The notes under the pieces were generated by a model. It saw only the letters and a program-made list of their open reading frames with translations, did not search any database and was not told the origin of the DNA. The translations under genes and the position numbers were made by a program. From positions 547,513-611,512 of the forward strand of contig NZ_JH379027.1 of NCBI RefSeq assembly GCF_000235505.1: a stretch of 64,000 nt of DNA. The letters run 5' to 3'. Of the stretch, positions 35,243 to 42,941 are shown piece after piece; position 1 is the first letter of the stretch, and each line of letters begins with the position of its first letter. This stretch comes from Hungatella hathewayi WAL-18680. Lineage in GTDB: Bacteria; Bacillota; Clostridia; Lachnospirales; Lachnospiraceae.

Positions 35243-35617
35243 ATGAGTTATGCAACAAAAAAGGCCGTTGAAAGGCTGGCTAAAGAATTAAATTTACATA
35301 GTGGAGATGTTTTTACTCAAGATTGGGAATATGAGGTGGCTGACCCAAATAGATTAGAGGATTTTTTTGATTATTACATAAATAATAAGTTGAGTTCAGA
35401 TGAGAAACGGACATTAATGCAACTAATTTTAGAGTCATATAATGATTATGTTGGGAAAGAAGGATTTAACTCTGATTATTCAAGTAAGTTACGAAATATT
35501 CTAAAAAAGGATTTAAATCTATATATGGATTTAATTGATGACTGGTCTTGTGATAAAGAAGATTTAGAAGATTGTTATGAAATAACCCCTTTAATTAGGG
35601 AAATAAGAAAAAATTAG
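35243..35617 (+). CDS. Unidentified immunity-like protein (cassette 4)
   Basis: A 124-residue acidic, mainly helical protein opening MSYATKKAVERLAKELNLH, with YEVADPNRLEDFFDYYI and DLIDDWSCDKEDLEDCYEI. GGAGGAAG lies just before the ATG. There is no signal peptide or membrane segment. High Asp/Glu content is common in immunity proteins that cover a basic nuclease. No family name can be given. The frame is intact and AT-rich. Confidence 0.62.
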   Translation: MSYATKKAVERLAKELNLHSGDVFTQDWEYEVADPNRLEDFFDYYINNKLSSDEKRTLMQLILESYNDYVGKEGFNSDYSSKLRNILKKDLNLYMDLIDDWSCDKEDLEDCYEITPLIREIRKN

Positions 35618-35619
35618 TT

Positions 35620-35769
35620 ATTGTCTCAGATTTCCGGGAGTATTATCTGCGGAAAGTGGAAGAAGGAAAGCATAAACAGCAGGCACTGATCTGTATTGCG
35701 AGATGTTTAGTAAATATTGTGTATGGGATGCTAAAAAAACATATGGAATACCGGGAGCCAGGGCAATAA
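35620..35769 (+). mobile_element. IS110-family transposase remnant (3' end)
   Basis: A 49-codon open remnant ending at TAA 35767-35769 reads SDFREYYLRKVEEGKHKQQA, then RCLVNIVYGMLKKHMEYR. This is the C-terminal end typical of IS110/IS116/IS902 transposases (Transposase_20 region). The rest of the element is absent. It overlaps, in another frame, the start of the next toxin fragment, so the insertion or a later deletion made the join. Confidence 0.75.
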
Positions 35770-35969
35770 AGGTTATCGGTTACGAACAGTATGTGTTAAG
35801 TTCGCATATTAGGGATAATGATGGAACAATAAGGAGTAGAATAGACCCACCTGATAGCGCAACAACATATCCGCATAAGCACTATTATGATGTTAATAAA
35901 AAACCATTAGATTTGAATGGGAATATTATTAATTCGAAAAGTCAGGGCGCACATATACCTTTAAAATAA
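35703..35969 (+). pseudogene. C-terminal fragment of displaced toxin tip 5
   Basis: About 80 residues of a toxin domain, with GARAIKVIGYEQYVLSSHIR, SATTYPHKHYYDVNKKPLD and SQGAHIPLK. The TTYPHKHYYD...AHIP pattern recurs at the end of RHS-type tips. The first 17 or so codons overlap the IS110 remnant in another frame and are probably not original toxin sequence, so the start at 35703 is doubtful. An immunity-like gene follows after 26 bases. Activity of this small fragment cannot be judged from sequence. Confidence 0.6.
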
Positions 35970-35995
35970 CTGTAAACTGTGAATGGAGATCAGCT

Positions 35996-36421
35996 ATGAA
36001 AAATGAAGATTTGCAAAAACAAATTAATATGATGAATTATTGGGACTGTGAAGTTTTGGATTTTTCTATTAATTATTTTGGTGACGAGGTAAAGATAGTA
36101 ATAGATAGCGGAGATTATTGCGTAGATAACAATAATTCGAAACGGACATGTTACATTGTTAAATTTTTGTTGTGTTATCAGGTGGACTATAGAACAGATT
36201 CAATGGATACAGAGCGGAGAAAGGGATTAGAAGTTAAGGATATGAAAAGAGTTCAATTAGGACATTATGTACAAGAGATAACGGTGAATAATCAAACAAT
36301 GAACAATTTTATGGAAGTAAATCTAAACACCAGTTTATTATTTGCAAAAATTATTTGTCAGAATATCTCTATACAGAAAACGGAATATGATGATAAAGAC
36401 TTTTTTTGGGGCAAAAACTGA
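35996..36421 (+). CDS. Unidentified immunity-like protein (cassette 5)
   Basis: A 141-residue soluble protein beginning MKNEDLQKQINMMNYWDCEV, with a beta-rich middle (DEVKIVIDSGDYCVDNN, RTCYIVKFLLCYQVDY) and LGHYVQEITVNNQTMNNF. The DCEVLDFSINYFGDEVKI strand pattern is one often seen in small immunity proteins, but I cannot name the family with confidence. GGAGATC precedes the start. It follows toxin fragment 5 and is intact. Confidence 0.65.
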   Translation: MKNEDLQKQINMMNYWDCEVLDFSINYFGDEVKIVIDSGDYCVDNNNSKRTCYIVKFLLCYQVDYRTDSMDTERRKGLEVKDMKRVQLGHYVQEITVNNQTMNNFMEVNLNTSLLFAKIICQNISIQKTEYDDKDFFWGKN

Positions 36422-36433
36422 GAATAATGCCTA

Positions 36434-36535
36434 GTACACATTGCCCGGCTTTGCCGGGGGATGTCTCCCAAGGTTAGGCCGTCTTTGGTATAGTCTTTTT
36501 AACCAGCAGATATTTCACCCTGGTTATTTTGACTA
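36434..36535 (+). repeat. Intercassette repeat, copy 5
   Basis: CCCGGCTTTGCCGGG hairpin, then GATGTCTCCCAAGGTTAGGCC, GTCTTTGGTATAGTCTTTTT and AACCAGCAGATATTTCACCC with TGGTTATTTTGAC. This is the fullest match to the family consensus. Confidence 0.75.
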
Positions 36536-36540
36536 AGTAA

Positions 36541-36609
36541 GGAAATATCATATGCCATGCTCCTTGGGAAGATGAATTGGAGATGGTTGAAGAAGTTGGT
36601 GTCCAGTAG
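36541..36609 (+). pseudogene. Tail of displaced toxin tip 6
   Basis: A 22-codon remnant reads GNIICHAPWEDELEMVEEVG and ends at TAG 36607-36609. It directly follows repeat copy 5 and precedes two immunity-like genes, which is the only support for the call. 36610-36692 shows nothing else. Confidence 0.38.
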
Positions 36610-36692
36610 AACAGTTATTAGACGCATTTCATGTATATTTATGCAGTTTGTTGTAATGTTTTTTAGTAATTCACAGCTAAGAGGTATAATAA

Positions 36693-37181
36693 ATGAAAAC
36701 TAGTTACGAAATAGAAAAAATTGCTAAAGCCAATAAAATTTCTATAGAGATACTTTCATTAGAGCAGGCCCAAATGATTAAAAATAGAATTTTGCAAAAA
36801 TATTCTAATAAAAATAAAAGTACTTTTTTATGGGAAAGTTTTTTGGATTTTTCAATAGTTAATAACAAAGATGGCTGGACTTTAATTGCAGACTATGTAA
36901 ATGCAAAAAAATGTTTGATGTTTTTTGATGATGATGATTCTATTATAGTATTTAAAGGAGGAAATGATTTATATAAATTACTCTCAGAAATGTATGGATT
37001 TGAATTTTATATCACCAATTTTACGACAGAGTATTTGATATGTTTTAATCATCATGATTGCCTGATGGGATGCGGAACTGCAAAAAATTGGGTTAACAAA
37101 TTACAGAACGATTTGACTACTAATAAAGCAATTAACTTAGGGCCAGATACGAGCGTTATAGTCCCATATATTCGAATATAG
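36693..37181 (+). CDS. Unidentified immunity-like protein (cassette 6a)
   Basis: A 162-residue soluble, AT-rich gene product. Markers are EILSLEQAQMIKNRILQKY, DGWTLIADYVNAKKCLMFF, FEFYITNFTTEYLICFNHHD and CLMGCGTAKNWV. The FYITN...YLICFNHHD..GCG.A..W pattern belongs to a small-protein family I have seen next to contact-toxin tips, though I cannot name it. AGAGGTATAATAA provides only a moderate ribosome site. The next gene starts 9 bases after its stop, so the two are co-expressed. Confidence 0.62.
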   Translation: MKTSYEIEKIAKANKISIEILSLEQAQMIKNRILQKYSNKNKSTFLWESFLDFSIVNNKDGWTLIADYVNAKKCLMFFDDDDSIIVFKGGNDLYKLLSEMYGFEFYITNFTTEYLICFNHHDCLMGCGTAKNWVNKLQNDLTTNKAINLGPDTSVIVPYIRI

Positions 37182-37190
37182 AGGTGATAT

Positions 37191-37649
37191 ATGAAAAATA
37201 TACAGGCTATTATAAATTCATTAAATGCAACAGAACTTTCTAATGGTGAAGTGCTTTATAGTCTTGTAGGATTCTATGAGGAAATTAAAAAAATATGTGA
37301 GGCTTATGTAAGCGCGGACGATTGTATAATAATGCCATATTACGTATTGGGTGAAAGAAGAATGGAACTATATGAGTATGAATTAAAGATTCAAGTGGTT
37401 GAAAGCCCTAACTTTGAAAAATATTTACTTGGAAGAACAGGCAAATTTAAAGTAGATGATATTCCAAAAGAAGTAATATTGTTACAAAGAAATTGTTACT
37501 TTGAAGTATTGGAAGCGGAGCAAAAAATTTCTGTCAAAAAAATAAAGCAATACATAGAATTTTTGTACAATAATAATTGCCTTAAGCATCAAATTGAACA
37601 AGCGTTTGGAGAATTTAAAAAAGAGCAATTATTGTTCGAGTTTTATTAA
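37191..37649 (+). CDS. Unidentified small protein (cassette 6b)
   Basis: A 152-residue soluble protein beginning MKNIQAIINSLNATELSNGE, with YYVLGERRMELYEYELKIQ and KKIKQYIEFLYNNNCLKHQI. GAGGTGAT precedes the ATG. It has no signal peptide, no membrane segment and no recognised family. Tight spacing behind cassette 6a suggests a second immunity gene from another lost toxin, or a two-gene immunity unit. Confidence 0.55.
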   Translation: MKNIQAIINSLNATELSNGEVLYSLVGFYEEIKKICEAYVSADDCIIMPYYVLGERRMELYEYELKIQVVESPNFEKYLLGRTGKFKVDDIPKEVILLQRNCYFEVLEAEQKISVKKIKQYIEFLYNNNCLKHQIEQAFGEFKKEQLLFEFY

Positions 37650-37721
37650 ATTAATTCGTTCGATTTAATTGATTTTAATGGAGTAGTTTTATTGACTCTA
37701 GTAATTCGTAAATTTGATTTT

Positions 37722-37858
37722 TAAAGTATTCACAAAAAAAGTGGGGAAAAGGGAAGTATGTTTGTTCATCGGATGTACGGCTAGTTAATGACAATGTGTA
37801 TATGCTTGAAATTGAATTAAATTCGGGGGATAGAATTATTACTGAATATTCTAAATGA
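37722..37858 (+). pseudogene. Immunity gene remnant at the island end
   Basis: An open stretch without start codon ends at TGA 37856-37858: KKWGKGKYVCSSDVRLVNDN, then VYMLEIELNSGDRIITEYSK. Its 3' DNA resembles 31837-31890. Around it (37650-37721 and 37859-37929) I see no gene. It marks the last trace of the toxin island before the glycan genes resume. Confidence 0.45.
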
Positions 37859-37929
37859 GGGGTCTAATTGAATAAGGTATGGCTATGTCTGCACTTAATT
37901 CAGAACTATTAACTTTATAATATTTAAAG

Positions 37930-37962
37930 AGGGCAAAAGTACTTTACGCTTTTGTCCTTTTT
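37930..37962 (+). terminator. Intrinsic terminator at the end of the RHS island
   Basis: AGGGCAAAAG (37930-37939) pairs with CTTTTGTCCT (37949-37958), with one G-U pair, and a T run follows. It isolates the toxin island from the downstream heptose genes. Confidence 0.75.
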
Positions 37963-37993
37963 CTTAAAAAAACTTTAATATCCGACAATCTAG

Positions 37994-38022
37994 TGGTAAG
38001 GAGATACGAAAAATGGTATACT
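37994..38022 (+). promoter_or_regulatory. Candidate promoter for the heptose operon
   Basis: TATACT (38017-38022) with an upstream TGG extension forms a good extended -10; TGGTAA at 37994-37999, 17 bases upstream, is a weak -35. The start of the first heptose gene is about 50 bases downstream. The extended -10 design is the same as at 13685-13713. Confidence 0.45.
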
Positions 38023-38070
38023 TACACCGAATATGTCTATTTTTACGAGCGTTGGAACGGAGGAGTTAGG

Positions 38071-38778
38071 ATGCAGGCGATTTTGTTGGCCGGGGGGCTG
38101 GGGACTAGGTTGCAGAGTGTGGTGAGTGACAGGCCGAAGCCGATGGCGTTGATTGGGGATAAGCCGTTTATGGAATACGTGGTTCATGAATTGGCGCGCC
38201 ATGGAATCCAGGATATTATCTTTGCGGTTGGTTATAAGGGGTCTATGGTGGAGGAGTATTTTGGGGACGGGAGCCGGTTTGGGGTGATGGTGTCCTATGC
38301 CTATGAGGAGACTCTGCTGGGGACGGCGGGGGCGATTAAGAATGCGGCCCGTTTTATGAACGAGGACAAGGCGTTTGTGCTGAATGCGGATACCTTCTAT
38401 CAGATTGATTATACAAGACTGGTGAGACTGGGGGAGGAGAAGGCGCTTGATATGGCGCTGGTGCTTCGGGAGGTGCCGGATGTGTCCAGGTATGGGCAGG
38501 CGACTCTTCAGGACCATCTGCTGGTTGGATTTAATGAGAAAGTGGCGGAGGCAAGACCGGGAACGATTAACGGCGGGATTTATCTGCTGTCTCGGGGGCT
38601 GATTGATGAGATTCCGGAGGGAAAGGTGTCTTTGGAGCAGGAGATGATTCCGAAGTGGCTGTCGGAAGGCAGACGGCTTGGCGGGATTGTGAACGACGGG
38701 TATTTTATTGATATTGGAATCCCGGAGGACTACTATCGGTTTATTGAGGATGTGGAGAAAGGAGTCGTAGTATGGTAA
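38071..38778 (+). CDS. hddC: Heptose-1-phosphate guanylyltransferase-like nucleotidyltransferase
   Basis: A 235-residue sugar nucleotidyltransferase. AILLAGGLGTRLQSVVSDRP and KPMALIGDKPFMEY form the nucleotide-binding loop and lysine, LGTAGAIKNA contacts the sugar, and VLNADTFYQ holds the metal-binding Asp. The neighbours (HddA-, GmhB- and GmhA-like) identify it as D-glycero-alpha-D-manno-heptose 1-phosphate guanylyltransferase, last step to GDP-heptose. An in-frame GTG at 37993 exists, but ATG 38071 with CGGAGGAG is chosen. It overlaps the kinase gene by 7 bases. Confidence 0.87.
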   Translation: MQAILLAGGLGTRLQSVVSDRPKPMALIGDKPFMEYVVHELARHGIQDIIFAVGYKGSMVEEYFGDGSRFGVMVSYAYEETLLGTAGAIKNAARFMNEDKAFVLNADTFYQIDYTRLVRLGEEKALDMALVLREVPDVSRYGQATLQDHLLVGFNEKVAEARPGTINGGIYLLSRGLIDEIPEGKVSLEQEMIPKWLSEGRRLGGIVNDGYFIDIGIPEDYYRFIEDVEKGVVVW

Positions 38779-39842
38779 TCAGAGGAAGGGCGCCCCTCCG
38801 GGTTAGTTTCGGCGGGGGCGGCACGGATGTGGCGCCGTTTTGCGTGGAGCAGGGGGGAGCGATTATCGGAAGCACCATCAACAAGTATGCGTACTGCTCC
38901 ATTGTACCCAGGATGGATGACCAGATTATTGTACATTCTCTGGATTTCGATATGACTGTAAAGTACAATACCAGGGAAAACTATGTGTATGACGGCCGCC
39001 TGGATTTGGTGACGGCTGCATTGAAGGCGATGGATATTAAGGAAGGATGCGAGGTGTACCTCCAGTGTGATGCGCCTCCAGGGTCCGGACTTGGGACTTC
39101 CTCCACGGTGATGGTATCTCTTCTCATTGCCATGGCGAAATGGAAGGGCGTGGAGCTGGATGCCTACGCACTGGCGGATTTGGCCTATCAGGTGGAGCGG
39201 GAGGATTTGAAGATTGACGGCGGTTATCAGGACCAGTATGCGTCCACCTTCGGCGGCTTTAATTTTATTGAGTTCCACGGGAGAAATAACGTGGTGGTGA
39301 ATCCTCTGCGGATTAAGAAGGATGTCATCCACGAATTACAGTATAACCTGCTGTTGTGTTACACCGGCAAGATACACGTGTCGGCCAATATTATCAAGGA
39401 CCAGGTGAATAACTATACCAAGAAAGACGCCTTCGACGCCATGTGCGAGGTGAAGGCCCTGGCCTATGCCATGAAGGACGAGCTGCTAAAAGGCAACCTT
39501 CACAGCTTCGGCAAGTTGTTAGACTACGGCTGGGAGAGCAAGAAGAGGATGAGCAGCAAGATAACCAACCCACAGATCGATGAGCTGTACGAGGAGGCCA
39601 AGAAGGCAGGAGCCCTTGGCGGGAAGCTGCTGGGAGCCGGCGGCGGCGGATATCTGTTGATGTACTGCCCTTACAATGTGAAGCACAAGGTGGCGGCCCG
39701 GATGGAAGAGGTGGGCGGCCAGCTGGCGGACTGGAATTTTGAGCTGCGTGGCGCGCAGGCGTGGATAGCGGATGAGGAGCGCTGGACCTACGATAAGGTC
39801 AGCGTGAAAATGCCGGACAAATCCTATGAATTCAAATTTTAG
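38772..39842 (+). CDS. hddA: D-glycero-alpha-D-manno-heptose-7-phosphate kinase
   Basis: A 356-residue GHMP-family sugar kinase. RAPLRVSFGGGGTDVAPF is the N-terminal substrate loop, DAPPGSGLGTSSTVMVSLL is the GHMP phosphate-binding motif and LGAGGGGYLLMYCP is the C-terminal motif. It phosphorylates heptose 7-phosphate at C1 with the alpha configuration, the branch used for GDP-heptose. The translation start overlaps the guanylyltransferase end. Length and motifs are intact. Confidence 0.9.
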   Translation: MVIRGRAPLRVSFGGGGTDVAPFCVEQGGAIIGSTINKYAYCSIVPRMDDQIIVHSLDFDMTVKYNTRENYVYDGRLDLVTAALKAMDIKEGCEVYLQCDAPPGSGLGTSSTVMVSLLIAMAKWKGVELDAYALADLAYQVEREDLKIDGGYQDQYASTFGGFNFIEFHGRNNVVVNPLRIKKDVIHELQYNLLLCYTGKIHVSANIIKDQVNNYTKKDAFDAMCEVKALAYAMKDELLKGNLHSFGKLLDYGWESKKRMSSKITNPQIDELYEEAKKAGALGGKLLGAGGGGYLLMYCPYNVKHKVAARMEEVGGQLADWNFELRGAQAWIADEERWTYDKVSVKMPDKSYEFKF

Positions 39843-39856
39843 AATTGGTGGACGAC

Positions 39857-40420
39857 ATGGACAGAGTTGTATTTTTGGACAGAGACGGGACGATTAACCA
39901 GGAGGTGCATTACCTGCATAAGCCGGAGGACTTAGTGCTTCTTCCGGGTGTGCCGGAGGCCATCCGGGCGCTTCGGGAAGCCGGATTCCGGATTGTGGTG
40001 GTGACGAACCAGGCGGGGGTGGCCAGAGGCTACTATACCTGCCAGGAGGTGGAACATCTCCACGCATACTTAAATGAGCTGCTGGAAAAAGACGGGGCGC
40101 ACATTGATTACTTCTTTTACTGCCCTCATCACCCGGAGCACGGGATTGGGGAGTACAAAATCGAGTGTGACTGCCGCAAGCCGGGAACCGGGATGTTCAA
40201 GATGGCGGAGCAGTATTACCAGATTGACAAGGCGCATTCCTATATGATAGGGGACAAACTCCTGGATGTGGAAGCGGGAAGAAACTATGGCGTCCATAGC
40301 ATCCTGGTGGGCACCGGATATGGCGCCGCCATTTACAGGGAACAGGAGGCATCAGCCTATGATTTTTACGCGGAAACTCTTATGGGCGCAGCCAGGTACA
40401 TTATTGACAGAGAGCAATAG
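39857..40420 (+). CDS. gmhB: D,D-heptose 1,7-bisphosphate phosphatase
   Basis: A 187-residue HAD-superfamily phosphatase of the histidinol-phosphate phosphatase/GmhB group. VFLDRDGTIN holds the nucleophilic Asp, VVTNQAGVARG is motif II, a CPHHPEHG...CDCRKPGTGM zinc-binding block is typical of GmhB, and YMIGDKLLDVEAG is the acidic metal motif. It removes the 7-phosphate before nucleotidyl transfer. ATG 39857 is preferred to upstream in-frame TTG 39845 and GTG 39848 because GGTGG then sits at normal spacing. Confidence 0.9.
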   Translation: MDRVVFLDRDGTINQEVHYLHKPEDLVLLPGVPEAIRALREAGFRIVVVTNQAGVARGYYTCQEVEHLHAYLNELLEKDGAHIDYFFYCPHHPEHGIGEYKIECDCRKPGTGMFKMAEQYYQIDKAHSYMIGDKLLDVEAGRNYGVHSILVGTGYGAAIYREQEASAYDFYAETLMGAARYIIDREQ

Positions 40421-40439
40421 AGAAGGGGAGAGGACAGAG

Positions 40440-41081
40440 ATGGACGGAAACGGTTATTTGGAAGAACTGATAGTGAGATACCCGGTGCTTGCACCGCTCA
40501 AAACGGAAATCCAGGCGGCCTATGAGCTTTTGGAGGCCAGTTACAGGAATGGCGGCAAACTTCTGGTGGCCGGCAACGGCGGCAGCTGCGCCGACGCGGA
40601 GCACATCGTGGGAGAACTGATGAAGGGCTTTGTAAAGAGACGCCCTCTTCCCGATGATTTACAGGAAAAACTCAAATCCATCGGCGGCGAAAAAGGAGAA
40701 AAACTGGCGTCAGGCCTGCAGGAGGCGCTTCCGGCCATCGCATTGACCGGCCACCCTGGCCTTGCCACCGCATTTTTAAATGACGTGGACGGGGAAATGA
40801 TATACGCCCAGCAGGTGTGCGGCTACGGCCGGGAAGGCGACGTCTTCCTGGGCATCTCCACCTCCGGCAATGCGAAAAATATCGAGTACGCCTGCATGAC
40901 GGCCAAAGCCAAAGGCATGAAGGTCATAGGCCTGACCGGCAAGGACGGCGGCCGCCTGAAAGCAAATTCGGACGTGGCAATCGTGGTTCCGGAGCAGGAG
41001 ACCTTTAAGATTCAGGAATTACACCTGCCCATCTACCACGCCCTCTGCCTGATGCTGGAGGCCAGATTCTTTGTATCATAG
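40440..41081 (+). CDS. gmhA: Sedoheptulose-7-phosphate isomerase
   Basis: A 213-residue SIS-domain enzyme that converts sedoheptulose 7-phosphate to D-glycero-D-manno-heptose 7-phosphate, first step of the pathway. LLVAGNGGSCADAEHIVGEL is the GmhA substrate loop, VFLGISTSGNAKNI the SIS phosphate site and LPIYHALCLMLE carries the C-terminal catalytic region. AGGGGAGAGGA lies ahead of ATG 40440. With the three genes upstream it completes the GDP-heptose route in one operon. Confidence 0.92.
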   Translation: MDGNGYLEELIVRYPVLAPLKTEIQAAYELLEASYRNGGKLLVAGNGGSCADAEHIVGELMKGFVKRRPLPDDLQEKLKSIGGEKGEKLASGLQEALPAIALTGHPGLATAFLNDVDGEMIYAQQVCGYGREGDVFLGISTSGNAKNIEYACMTAKAKGMKVIGLTGKDGGRLKANSDVAIVVPEQETFKIQELHLPIYHALCLMLEARFFVS

Positions 41082-41105
41082 ACATTAGAGAAGGACGAGC
41101 AATAA

Positions 41106-42929
41106 GTGACAGAATGGAAAGTATTTCAAAATAAAAAACTGATAACAGGAATTCAAACGGGGGTGGTACTGCTCACCCCCTGTATCAGCTACCTCTGCTT
41201 CGAGTCCATAACAGGTAACCTGACGGATATCCGGGGCGCGTATCTTGCGCTGAATCTGATCCTGTTTGCCCTCCTGTACTGGACCCTGGCAGCCATCATC
41301 AATTCCGTGCGGATTGCCTATACCATATGGAATGTATCGTTATTAATCCTCGCCATGGCGGAATACTTCGTGGTATCCTTCCGGGCAAGGCCGATTCTCA
41401 TCTGGGACGCGCTGGCCCTTCGCACAGCCATGAGCGTATCCGGCAACTACACCTATGAGCCCACAGCCGCCATGTTTGTGGCCGTGGCTGTGATGACAGT
41501 ACTCACGATTCTGGCCTGGTTATGGCCTGTCAAACTCCGCACCAGGGTATACCGCTTGACGGCCGCCGGTGCCGCCGTAGTCTGCTTCACCGGATTTATG
41601 GGCCTGTTTTACCTGAAACTAGTGCCGGCTCTGAACATCGAAATCAGCATGTGGGACCCGGATGAGTCCCTGAGCGAAACGGGCTACGTGCTGGGAACGC
41701 TCCGCTCCATCGAGTATCTCCGCGTAAAGAAGCCGGAGGGCTACTCCAAAACGGTTCTGGCTGAGATCGAGCAGGAGACGGAAGATGCCCGTGCTTCCCA
41801 AAACCTGCGGTGGGCAGCGGACACGGATGTGGTTCCCACCAACATTATCTGTATTATGAATGAGAGTTTTTCGGATTTGCAGGTGATTGGAGAATTTGAG
41901 ACGGATGTGCTCTATCTCTCCTATTATCACAGCCTGGAAGAAAACTGTATCAAGGGGAATCTGTACGTGCCGGTGTTCGGTTCCATGACCTGCAACTCGG
42001 AATATGAGTTTCTGACCGGCAATTCCATGGCATTTGCCCCTGAGGGCTCCGTGCCATTTCAGGTGTATATGAACAATCCCGTCTACGGGCTGACAAGAAC
42101 GGTGAAAGCCCAGGGATACCGGACCATAGGCATGCACCCCTATCCGGCGGCCAACTGGAACCGGGACGAGGCTTACCGGAAGCTTGGATTTGACGAGTTT
42201 CTGGCAGGCGATTACTTTGAAGATTCTCCTCTTATCAGAAAATATGTGAGTGATAAGGGGAATTACGATAAAATCATTGAACTGACGGAGCAGAAAGAAG
42301 ACGGGCAGCCCCTGTTTATCTTCAACGTGACCATGCAGAACCATGGCGGATATGAGGACGATTACGAGGCATCCGTTCATTTGACGGACTATGCGGACAT
42401 GCCTATGACGGAGCAGTATCTGTCTCTGATAAAGGAGTCCGACGAGGCGTTACAATATCTGCTTGAGTACTATTCCCAGGTGGAGGAGCCGACCATGATT
42501 GTGATGTTCGGTGACCACCAGCCCAGCGTGGAGGAGGAATTTTATGAGGCGCTGTACGGCGGTCCGCTGGATGAATTGAGCCCGGAGAACTACTTGAGAC
42601 GCTACATCACCCCATTCCTGGTGTGGACAAACTACGAAACCCCGTCGGAATCGGTGGATAAACTCAGCGCCCAGTATCTGTCCAACATGGTGCTGGAGCG
42701 GGCCAACCTGGAAATGACGGATTACAACTATTTCCTGGAGCAAATGCGGGAGATGGCACCGGTGGTCCACATGATGGGATATTACAACTCCGACGGCGTC
42801 TGGGAGAGCTGGACCAACTGGAAGAGCAAGAAGGAATACCCACTGTTTCGCAAGTTTGACTATTTACAGTACAACCACATGTTTGACCAAAAAACATTGC
42901 TGTCGTTTTTTGCGATTGGCGAAGAATAA
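41106..42929 (+). CDS. LTA synthase-like membrane sulfatase/phosphotransferase
   Basis: A 607-residue protein with about five membrane helices in the first 200 residues and an extracellular alkaline-phosphatase-superfamily domain. TNIICIMNESFSDL starts the catalytic domain, with Glu and Asn as metal ligands. FGSMTCNSEYEFLTGNS places the nucleophilic residue, and MFGDHQPSV is the C-terminal metal site. Relatives (LtaS, MdoB) transfer phosphoglycerol from phosphatidylglycerol. Here it may decorate the polysaccharide or a teichoic-type polymer. GTG 41106 has an AAGGACGAG site. Confidence 0.85.
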   Translation: MTEWKVFQNKKLITGIQTGVVLLTPCISYLCFESITGNLTDIRGAYLALNLILFALLYWTLAAIINSVRIAYTIWNVSLLILAMAEYFVVSFRARPILIWDALALRTAMSVSGNYTYEPTAAMFVAVAVMTVLTILAWLWPVKLRTRVYRLTAAGAAVVCFTGFMGLFYLKLVPALNIEISMWDPDESLSETGYVLGTLRSIEYLRVKKPEGYSKTVLAEIEQETEDARASQNLRWAADTDVVPTNIICIMNESFSDLQVIGEFETDVLYLSYYHSLEENCIKGNLYVPVFGSMTCNSEYEFLTGNSMAFAPEGSVPFQVYMNNPVYGLTRTVKAQGYRTIGMHPYPAANWNRDEAYRKLGFDEFLAGDYFEDSPLIRKYVSDKGNYDKIIELTEQKEDGQPLFIFNVTMQNHGGYEDDYEASVHLTDYADMPMTEQYLSLIKESDEALQYLLEYYSQVEEPTMIVMFGDHQPSVEEEFYEALYGGPLDELSPENYLRRYITPFLVWTNYETPSESVDKLSAQYLSNMVLERANLEMTDYNYFLEQMREMAPVVHMMGYYNSDGVWESWTNWKSKKEYPLFRKFDYLQYNHMFDQKTLLSFFAIGEE

Positions 42930-42941
42930 AGAGGATTTACT

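Noticed and set aside
35703-35760. ATG 35703 as a true gene start for toxin fragment 5
   Set aside because: This stretch is IS110 transposase sequence read in another frame, and no ribosome site precedes it.
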